A DNA stretch of 64,000 nt from Rhizomys pruinosus (lineage: Eukaryota; Chordata; Mammalia; Rodentia; Spalacidae), in assembly GCA_009823505.1 (NCBI GenBank), contig VZQC01005070.1, positions 1,112,160 to 1,176,159 on the forward strand, in the 5' to 3' direction. The stretch's first letter is position 1; every line of letters begins with the position of its first letter. A model generated the notes under the pieces. The model did not search any database, was not told where the DNA came from, and was given only the letters and a program-made list of their open reading frames with translations. Shown in pieces: positions 56,184-64,000 of the stretch. The position numbers and the translations under genes were made by a program.

Positions 56184-58230
56184 AAAATTGTGGGTGACTT
56201 AAAGAAAACTGCAGACCTACAAACAGTAAGTGTTAGCAGGTACCACACACGATAACCTCACTCAGTTCTGAGAACAGATTGGAAAGAACATGCCCTGTGC
56301 ACATATTCATCAGCCCTGGCAACAGCCACTGTGCATCTTTGGCCTGAAAAAAAAAAAAAACCCACACATCTCAATAACAATGGGATCAATTTTGACATTA
56401 ACACGAATATTACCAAAGCCCAAGAGATACATTTAAATTCACGGAGCTCTGCGGCAGATAATATAAAAGCTCTAACTTGCTCTCTAGAAACAAGAAACTT
56501 TCTATGGCTTCCCAGCTCTTGCTAATCCTGCCCATTAGGCCAAAATATTGCATTTTACACAGGATGCAAGATTATACAAGAGACTGATGTAATACTTAGG
56601 CAGAAAACCAGCTGGCAGATCAACACTGAAATCCCCTTTATTCAGAAGGCACAAATCAAACCAAGGATGCCTTTTTTGACAGATTCCTGCATGTTCCTCA
56701 TTATGGATAGATGAGAAGAGACAACTCCACGTTCTGGGGCACAGGGCTCACTCCCTGCATTTGCATACACAGTCATTTGTAAACGGAAAGAAACACATCC
56801 CTGCATTTGCCCAGAGGTAAATGTTTACTCAGAAAGGTGACTTGTGACATTGACAATCATGTCAGTTTTCCATCTGCATATTTTAAGGTAATGCATCCTT
56901 CCTTTAAGTGCTTTTGGTTCAGCTTCTTGCTTTCCTTCTCTCCATGAGCACAGTGACACCCAGACCTCTCTAGGTCTCAATTTGAATGACTTTCTGGGAG
57001 AAGTGAAAAATGCAATAAAGCTCCTTGCCAGCCCAAGGACAGGGGCTCTGGTTGCCAAAGAAGTGAGCAGCGTGATCTTAGTCTTTCATCTTCCCTACCC
57101 TGCCAGACTCTACTAGCTAAAGGCTAAAAAGCTCACCCCTGGCTGTGGAGGATCCGTCTCTCCAATGTGGTGTATCCCTGGAGGTCTCCCTGGAACGTTT
57201 GCTCAGGTAGCTGAGCGGTTCATCAGCATAGCAATTTGCCCAGTCAGCTCCATCCGTCAGAGCAGAGCAGCATGGCTGGCGAGGGAGACTCACAGGAGAG
57301 CTCCCCGTGGGCAGGTTGGGAAGGCACACTCATCCGGAGATCATAAATATGCATCTCGGCCTTGATCTTCTCTGCATGCGGGTGATAGACTGGAGCAGGC
57401 AAGAGTGAAACCTCATCGCCACAGTCTCCAAGTGCTCCCGTTCTGCCTAAGAATGCGCTCTATTTAGATCTAAGCAGACAGGCCAATTTGCTGGGTGGGA
57501 ATCCACTGGCCTTCTGCAACCCAAAGGCTAGAGCCGTAGTTCTTTCCAGCTTCCGGATCCCAGAGCTTCCAGATAACGTTCAAGAGAGGCCTCTGTCTCA
57601 AGAAGCCACTATTTGACAGGTTGGGTAAGACAGCCAGTGAGGACAGGATCTCACTCCTTGGAGAACTGACAATTTAGTCACTTTAAATTAAATTGCTAAG
57701 TTAATTTAAATAGAATATAAGAAGTGCTATGAAGGAAAAACAGATGGTGTCATGAAAGCCGGGAAGAAGAACCTTACTTAACTGTGGGTGGCATGGGGGA
57801 AGGGGGTTGGTCACTGAAAATTTCTCAGAAGTAAAATGTGGTCTGAGATATCACACAGCAGCATGGAGGTTAAAAGTGGGGTACACGGAATGGAAGCACG
57901 GCTTAGCTCAGTCAACCTCCAACTGTATCTTTTCTTCCATTTGTCACAGCTGGAATATTAAGTTGAGGATTTTCCAGCATCTCTCTGGTTTCCTTAGATT
58001 TAAAGACAGCTACGCTAAGGAGCCAAAATAGACACAACTTAGACCATTAGTAGAAGCGGCTTGGAAATTCTGACTGGTATTGATTGAGACACGTTCCCAG
58101 GAAGAAAGCTGGGATTAGCAATATGTTGCTTATCAGTTGCTCACTGGCTGCTGCACCAAGCAAGGAAGAGAAGGGTAAGTTTAAAAGGAAAGAAAGAAAA
58201 GAAGAAGGAGAAAAAAAAAACCTCACTGTA
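56184..58230. other. Repeat-poor 2 kb with candidate conserved DNA
   Basis: No SINE or gene was recognised. The segment at 56440-56700 and the CpG-bearing one at 57150-57420 (GATCATAAATATGCATCTCG) have conserved-element texture. An exact ATTTGCAT octamer lies at 56759-56766. Function is inferred at best. Confidence 0.4.
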
Positions 58231-58720
58231 AATTAGTGCTTGTCAGACTCAACAAGTTGGAGAGCCAGGGGAAGGCTTAATTAAAGTAAACAGACAATTT
58301 AAAGTGAGAGAAAGTTCGGCCTCCATGGGAGGAAAATTCTAGGTATCAAAACAAATTCGTGAAAAGTTAGAAGTGCTCACTGCCATTTGTCATTTAGTTA
58401 GGGCTGGGGTAGGTAGTAATAAAGTCCGCAAACACTCCCGACTTGGGTGTGTTTTGGCTGTCAGTGACGCTGAGCAGCCTGAGCAACGTGCTTGTGCGAT
58501 GGATCTTTTCTCTTTCCTTTTCTGTTCTTTGCCCCACCAGAAACATTATAATAATAACGCAATCTCCATTTGGCATGCAGTGCCTCAGTGTCTCAGCTAG
58601 CTGCTCTGCTTGGGGACATTTGACATTTGCTGATTGCCTGGGAGCTTGAAGCTGCAATTTTAAACTCAGCATAAGGATTCTAATGCAAAGAGCAAAATGA
58701 CTTAGACTTGTGAACTGGAA
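58231..58720. promoter_or_regulatory. Candidate conserved non-coding element
   Basis: About 490 bp of non-repetitive sequence has dense regulatory-like words: GGCTTAATTAAAGTAAACAG, ATTATAATAATAACGCAATC, TTTGGCATGCAG, GACATTTGACATTTGCTGAT. It lies between a 2-kb repeat-free stretch and the SINE cluster at 58.9 kb. A frame of 174 codons on the minus strand crosses it without any recognisable domain. Confidence 0.4.
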
Positions 58721-58856
58721 AAAAAATATAACGTGTTGGGAAAATCTGTGTTTTTCTATGTGCCACAAAGGTAGGACAGCAAAAGGAATGCTAGACAAGA
58801 TGAAGCAGGACCCAGTGCACCCCAAGAAGGACTTGAAAAAAGATCTTGGTGTGTGG

Positions 58857-59030
58857 GCTGGAGAGACTGGCTCAGCATGGCTAAGCACTTGATGCTCTTG
58901 CAGAGATTCCCAGCACACATCAGGACACCCATAATGTCCTGTGACTCCAGCTCAGGGGATCTACTTCTGTAGACATCTACTTCTATCCTCTGCAGGTGCC
59001 TCCTCATGTACGTATAAGGACTAAAATTTT
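58857..59030 (+). mobile_element. B2-type SINE, damaged
   Basis: GGGCTGGAGAGACTGGCTCA starts a B2 with internal deletions (CTTGCAGAGATTCCCAGCAC) and a decayed 3' end (CCTCTGCAGGTGCCTCCTCA). Confidence 0.88.
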
Positions 59031-59032
59031 TG

Positions 59033-59160
59033 TTGGCTGTGGTGGCACAGGCCTTTAATCCCAGCACTTGGGAGGCAGAGGCAGGAAGATCTCTGTGAGA
59101 CTGATATCAGCATAGTGAGTTCCAGGACTGCTGGGGCTACAAGGACACTCTGTTTCAAAA
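59033..59160 (+). mobile_element. B1 SINE
   Basis: GGCTGTGGTGGCACAGGCCT starts a nearly full B1 ending CACTCTGTTTCAAAAAATCC. It directly abuts the B2, but I see no shared target-site duplication, so two events are likely. Confidence 0.93.
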
Positions 59161-59186
59161 AATCCCCAAACAACAAAAGAAATTTC

Positions 59187-59226
59187 TTTGTCTCTCTCTG
59201 TCTCTGTCTCTGTTTCTGTCTCTCTG

Positions 59227-59257
<31 letters not shown>
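59187..59257. repeat. (TC)n microsatellite
   Basis: TCTCTCTGTCTCTG-type sequence leads into a pure TC run at about 59228-59257. Confidence 0.95.
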
Positions 59258-59260
<3 letters not shown>

Positions 59261-59279
59261 GTGAATGTGTAGGTTTTCA

Positions 59280-59284
59280 TGTGT

Positions 59285-59344
<60 letters not shown>
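59280..59344. repeat. (TG)n(TA)n(GA)n compound microsatellite
   Basis: Short TG units are followed by about 13 TA units (59293-59318) and 13 AG units (59319-59344). The AG run is the reverse complement of the TC run upstream. Confidence 0.95.
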
Positions 59345-59401
59345 TCACAAGTATGTGAGCCAGGTATTGATGGTTCCGTGTCTTCTTTGCTTTCTACTTG
59401 A

Positions 59402-59633
59402 TTTTTTTTTTGAGATAAATGTTTCTCATTGAACCTGGAGCTCACCAATTTGGGTAGACCAGCTAGCCACCAGCAAGCTCTATGGATTCTCCTTTCTCAG
59501 TCCTCCCAGTATTAAGATTACAGGCACAGGTCACCATGCCTGGCTTTTTACCTGGGCACTGATAATCTGAAGTCGAGTCCTTACACTTGTGTGGCAAGCA
59601 GGTAACTGACTGAATCATCTCTGCATCCCCTAA
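59402..59633 (-). mobile_element. B4-type SINE
   Basis: On the minus strand it has a tRNA-like head (GATGCAGAGATGATTCAGTC), a B1-like middle (GCCAGGCATGGTGACCTGTG) and GAGCTCCAGGTTCAATGAGA before the A tract. This head-plus-B1 order is the B4 structure. It is old and diverged. Confidence 0.85.
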
Positions 59634-61094
59634 AAGATCTTTTAAAATATTCCTTTGCTATGACTATACCACAGTCTGCCAGTAACAAAAGAGCTACGCG
59701 CTAGTGCTGAATAGTGCGTGTGTTAGGGCCACAGTTCTGATTTCTGTGATTGTTTGCACAGAGGGAGTAGGCCAAAGACAAAGTTGGATGTGGACTTTAT
59801 AAGCCGCATAATCAGTGAAAATGGAAAATGGATGAAGGGAGGAAGAAACCAAAGAAAAAAATACAACATTTGAATTGGATTTCAATAAGATATTTCTTGA
59901 ATGGCAACCGTTTTCAGCTCAAAAGGCAGGCACTTTTGGAGGGTAGGAGGTAGAGGTCTTACAGTAATCTTTCTGGTAACGGCTAAAGGAGGAATTCTGA
60001 TTGCCTTGCAACCTCTATGTAAACTTAATGAAGCATTTTTAGTTGGATGTTTTTAAAACTGGGTCATAGAAAGGGGAGAAACACCCTGAATGCTGATGCT
60101 ACTTTATAATAGATTGAGTAAGTTGTGGCAGGAAATGTGTAAAAGCCTTTGCCTAAGCACAGAAGTAAGCTAGCACAGCAAAAGCCTTTCTGATGAACAG
60201 GGATCAATACCAGCAGAACGTCTAAAATTAGCTTTTCATCCCTAACCTCATTGTGGCCTACTGACAACCAGAACCGTGCATGGAAGAGAAAGCCCCCACA
60301 CCCACGTTGGGGTTCGCAGGATCTCATATAGGCAGAATACGTGCAGGAAGATGAGGGGGAGGGAGGCACTCAGCTCGTTGGGAAAATACTCAGCCGTTAC
60401 GAACATTACGTGTTCTCTTTGACTTTTAATGCGATTTCTTCTAGCTGATATAGAAGCTATAGATGAAAACCATGTGATTAGTCATGCTAAGTTTTCTTGT
60501 AAGAGAAAGTGTGTTTAGTTATGTAGGAAGGAATCATCTTTCCTCCCAAAGAGCCGATATGTTCTTAGCTCACTTGGAGGAGACCCGGGAGCTGTGTAGA
60601 CATTTACGTGCAGGTGTGTGTTTATGTGTGTGTTGCTTGAGAGTCACTTTGATTTCCTTCCTAAAAGCCATCAGAGACTCAAAATCAGCTCATTCCTCCA
60701 GCTAGTCAGGAGTCGGGCGGAGCGTCAGCATCTGTTTCACTCTGTATAACCAGGGGCTCCTTCCGGTGGCACCCGTGGCTCATTGGTGGGGACAGAAGGA
60801 TGATTTAAAGGTTGCAAAATTGATGAACTTTCCTCGTTGGTTTCATCATTGATGTGACCTTTCTGACACTACTTCTACGTTTCTATTCCCGGCTTAGCAA
60901 ATGCCTGATGATTCTGGATACATCTATGGTAGAAGGGGAAAAGGCAAAGCCATGAGAGGTCTAAATAGGTTCTCAGAAGTTAAGTGGGAGCCTCCAGTTT
61001 TCAGGATCCAAGGATAGACTCCTGGGGGAGATGGTACTCAGCCCTTGATGTGCACGGACACTTGTGGCTCTGGGTTAGCATTAACCAGTGATTA
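59634..61094. other. Unassigned sequence, candidate conserved DNA at about 60700-60930
   Basis: No gene or repeat was recognised. The named part has several CpGs and TTTCATCATTGATGTGACC-like words. It is inference only. Confidence 0.4.
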
Positions 61095-61109
61095 TAATTT
61101 TCTCTTTTC

Positions 61110-61338
61110 TTTAAAAATATTTATTTATTTATTTATATGTGTGAGTGTTTTTTTTTTCCTGCATGTATGTAAGTACACCTATGTCATGGAATGACTAAGG
61201 AATTAAGAAGAGGCCATGGAATCCTTGTAACTGGAGCTTTGGATGGTTGTTAGCTGCCATGTGGGTGCTGGGAACCAAATCTGGATCCTCTGGAAGAGCA
61301 ACCAGTGTTCTTAACCACAGAGACATCTATGCAGACCC
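61110..61338 (-). mobile_element. B2 SINE, older copy with TSD
   Basis: A reverse B2 with a TTTATTTATTTATTTA tail and diverged body (GGAATTAAGAAGAGGCCATG). It is flanked by TAATTTTCTCTTTTC and TAATTTTCTCCTTTC (61095-61109 and 61339-61353), one mismatch. Confidence 0.92.
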
Positions 61339-61554
61339 TAATTTTCTCCTTTCAATTTGTTAGTAATCTAAAGGCAATATACTGATCAGTTATAGTGACG
61401 AAAAACTATTTTTTGCAGTGATAATAATATTGTCGAATATAGTTTTTAGAATGAGTTTAACTAACTATAGCCCATATTTCTCGAAGTGGGAAATCAAAGC
61501 ACTGAGCATTTTTCTGGGGTTGAGGGATTTCTTGGTGTGGACTCCTTGGGACAC

Positions 61555-61850
61555 ATATTCATTCACTTGGCAAAACATCTGCAGAGAGCTTACCATATAC
61601 CAGGACTGTTCCGGGTTTGTGGGATAAGTCAGAAAACAACACACACTGAGTTTATCCTCTGGCCCACATTATATATTGGTGGTTGACAGAAAACAGACAA
61701 CAACATAATAAATAATCACATAGCATGTTAGAATCTCTTCAATACCATGAAAAAAAAAACCCAATGTTAAAAAAAAAAGACAATGAAAGGATTGACATGG
61801 TGGTAGGGTTTATGATTTAAATGCAGACTTAAAAGATGTCTAACAGTGAA
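61555..61850. mobile_element. Ancient mammalian LINE-like fragment (L2-type)
   Basis: ACATATTCATTCACTTGGCA, AGAGCTTACCATATACCAGG ACTGTTCCGGGTTTGTGGGA and CAGACAACAACATAATAAAT follow a widespread ancient repeat (ATTCATTCAACAAATATTTA...TGTGCCAGGCACTGTTCTAG G...AGACAATAAACAAATAAAT). Confidence 0.7.
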
Positions 61851-62667
61851 TTTAGACAGTGAATGCCCACCTGTATTATTTTAGTGATAAATAGTCCTGG
61901 GCATCTATGCCATAGTGGAATTCACTGGGTCACTTGATGGGCCGGGGTGTGAACATTATCATATGCACAGAGTGACAAGAAGCCAGCTTCCAGGGAGAGC
62001 CCTAGGTATTAACACTCATTCATATTCAGGGGACCCCGTTGATACCTACCTAACAGGATAGTCTGGTAATTACCTTGTAATTAACTTCTGGACCAATAAT
62101 GGAAATCCTAATAAAATAAGTGAGAAAACAAGGAGAAAGGGAATAAGCAAGAGAAGCCTGGGTCGTCTGCAATTGGATGTTAGTGCCCAAGTCTAACACG
62201 CAGAGACTATACAGAGAGCAACGTGTTTCTGCCTATGTTCCCATGCCCTCCAACAGTGTATTAAATTCTTTCCTTGTCTGACATAAAGTAATAACAGAGA
62301 GTTGTCACTGTCCTGAGCAACAGAAGATGGGATGACTTAATTTCTCTGTCTTCCAGAAGCATGTCACAGTCTCCTATTTAATGACAGGAGAAACTTAGAC
62401 CCTGTCAGAACTTACTGCCCCCTAGGAGATGGAACGGGAAAAGCACCGAGGATCAAATACAATGTGCAGAAATAAAATCAGGGAAGAGCTGGGCCAGGGG
62501 ATTTACCTGAGTAAGTCAGTTTAGGGACCTCCTTATCTTTTCACATATCCACAGCTATGTTCCAAGGAGCTCATATAACCCTAGGATCAAGTACAGGCAA
62601 TTTTCTTGAATATTCATCAGATTTGCAAGGGGAAGAACAAATATCAGGAAAAAGTCACATCCATCAT
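61851..62667. other. Unassigned unique sequence
   Basis: No gene or repeat was recognised. Confidence 0.4.
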
Positions 62668-62898
62668 TTTAATGTTATATTTTTATCATTTTTATTTGAT
62701 GGGTATGAGTGTATTGTTTGCATATGGCAGGTACACCCATGTCATGCAAAGCCTGTGGAGGTCAGAAGAGGGTATAGGATTCTCCTGGAACTGGAGTTGC
62801 CAACCATTGTTTACTACCCCATGGGTGCTGGGAACTGAACCTAGGTCCTCTGTAAGAGCAGCCAGTGCTCTTATCTGCGGATCTGTCTCTCCAGCCCT
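62668..62898 (-). mobile_element. B2 SINE, older copy
   Basis: A reverse B2 with body GAGGTCAGAAGAGGGTATAG and head GGATCTGTCTCTCCAGCCC. It is diverged and lacks the duplication. Confidence 0.93.
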
Positions 62899-63419
62899 TC
62901 CCACACAATCTATTATTTTAAAGAAAACAAGACTTTATTTTACACCCTGGAACTAAAGAACTGCTGACTCCAGAAGGCTCTTCCCAGCCCCTTAGTAAAG
63001 TAGCCGTGGAATCAGCCAGGGTCATAGTATTATCCAGCTCACGGCCGGTCGTCTGTCAAGGATAGACCCATATCTGTCTTGAGGTACGAGTCTCCTCCTG
63101 GGCAGTCACCCTGCTGTAGGGGGCTGATGTTTGCCCAGCTCTGGTACATCAGAGCTCCCAAGCACATCTTGGCTTGTCCAGCATGGTACAGTCTCCAGTC
63201 CTGTCCATCTGTCCTCACATCACCATGGCTCACACTCTGAACCCCTCTTCTTCCCTAGCCCTGTGCAGAGTTCCCCAGAACTAGTCTTTATCCACATGAA
63301 ATTTGATGACAGCATCACAGGCTCAGGAAAATCTGCAAATTTTTCCATTTACAGAATCATGGTTCTAATAAATGTTCCCATGTACACAATGTGAGTTTTA
63401 TGAAACAGCAAACACTAAT
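62899..63419. other. Unassigned unique sequence
   Basis: No gene or repeat was recognised. Confidence 0.4.
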
Positions 63420-63620
63420 AAAACCCTAAAATTTATGGAGCACTTAGCATGTTCTTCAGAACATTTAATACTGCACTCTCATGCCTGCAAGTCCTTTGGA
63501 TGAACTGATATTATTTCATCTTCACTGAGGCACAGAGAGGTTAAGCAACTTGCTAGTTAAGGAACTTGCTAGTCAAGAAGCAGAACGAGAGTTGAATCCA
63601 AGATTTTGAGTTCATGATTT
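63420..63620 (-). mobile_element. MIR fragment
   Basis: AAATTTATGGAGCACTTAGC, TTTCATCTTCACTGAGGCAC AGAGAGGTTAAGCAACTTGC and ACGAGAGTTGAATCCAAGAT are a strong match to the reverse complement of MIR. A short duplication (CAACTTGCTAGTTAAGGAAC TTGCTAGTCAAG) lies inside. Confidence 0.85.
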
Positions 63621-63724
63621 TTGGCTAGTGCCTGCTATTAATGTGCCTATGCAAAATATTATGTATCCATAAACCTATTACATATTAATATCAAGTATTA
63701 AGCAGTTTATAGTAAATGTTGTAT

Positions 63725-63764
63725 GTGGGAGACTGACAGTGGTAGTGGGAGACTGACAGTGGTA
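63725..63764. repeat. 20-bp perfect tandem duplication
   Basis: GTGGGAGACTGACAGTGGTA occurs twice in direct succession. Confidence 0.95.
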
Positions 63765-64000
63765 GAGGGGCAGGAGACAGAGAACCAGCTGGGTGATAGT
63801 TTTGTTCTCCAGCCCATAATATATCAACAAGGTCCAAGCATGAAATCAGGAAATACCCAAACTGGGTATGTGAGGCGAGTTTAATAAGGGGACTGTTTAC
63901 AGAGATGTGGACAGTGTTCAGGGCCACCAGAGGGATGGTATAATGCTTTAGAATGAGCAAAAGTAAAAATCTGGTGTCACCGTCAACCCTCCAAGAAAGA

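Noticed and set aside
58394..58918. Open frame of 174 codons on the minus strand, the longest in the window
   Set aside because: It runs from unique DNA into a B2 SINE, shows no recognisable domain, and overlaps other frames on the opposite strand. A chance frame is more likely than an exon.
58857..59160. A second B2/B1 chimera like the one at 14.3 kb
   Set aside because: The B2 extends nearly to its own 3' end before the B1 begins, and no single target-site duplication encloses both, so two separate insertions are likelier.
4181..63000. Recurring short open frames with peptides like MYCLHVGLCTRVVQC or SVLLTARPSLQP at many positions and on both strands
   Set aside because: They coincide exactly with B2 SINE copies and are the B2 sequence translated in different frames, not a protein family.
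1..64000. CRISPR-like array, prophage, operon or other microbial system
   Set aside because: All tandem repeats are mammalian micro- or minisatellites without unique spacers. SINE content and lack of dense coding show a vertebrate nuclear genome.

Overview
The window is mammalian nuclear DNA from a muroid rodent. The evidence is its SINE content: many tRNA-derived B2 copies with A/B-box heads and (AATAAA)n tails, 7SL-derived B1 copies, and B3, B4 and ID-like elements. These lie over a layer of old mammalian repeats (MIR, L2-type and L1M-type fragments, old LTR-like elements). The B2 copies differ from the usual mouse B2 in their 3' half (a GCATTGCACGACACGGGTGCAC-like segment), so I lean towards a cricetid (vole, deer mouse or hamster group). 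Species is inference.

I see no protein-coding exon, processed pseudogene, rRNA, tRNA gene or CRISPR array. The open reading frames in the window are short. They are explained by B2 translated in several frames (for example a recurring MYCLHVGLCTRVVQC-like peptide), by CA/GA microsatellites, or by chance. The window is best read as intergenic or deep intronic sequence.

Layout. 0-10 kb: SINE-poor, with B1, B2 and ID at 0.6-1.2 kb, B2 at 2.5 and 4.1 kb, TG/GA microsatellites at 5.4 and 7.7 kb, B1 at 6.8 kb and B3 at 9 kb. 10-20 kb: B1, B2, an LTR-like repeat, a B2/B1 chimera at 14.3 kb and two unusual hairpins. 20-30 kb: a B2 cluster at 23.2-24.9 kb, then B1, B2 and a G-rich tract. 30-38 kb: old MIRs, a 42-bp minisatellite and a small CpG-island-like patch at 37.6 kb. 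38-42 kb: a dense B2 cluster with young copies in both orientations. 42-48 kb: a poorly resolved poly-T/B1 with the only N, a Z-DNA-like palindrome, and a B2 carrying extra 3' sequence. 48-59 kb: SINE-poor with several stretches that look like conserved non-coding DNA. 59-64 kb: microsatellites, B4, B2, an L2-type fragment and MIR.

Nothing here works as an operon or pathway. What can be read is retrotransposition history (target-site duplications, nesting, subfamilies, a chimera, a possible 3' transduction), structure-prone DNA, and candidate regulatory segments. The regulatory candidates rest on sequence texture and motifs only and would need a multi-species alignment.
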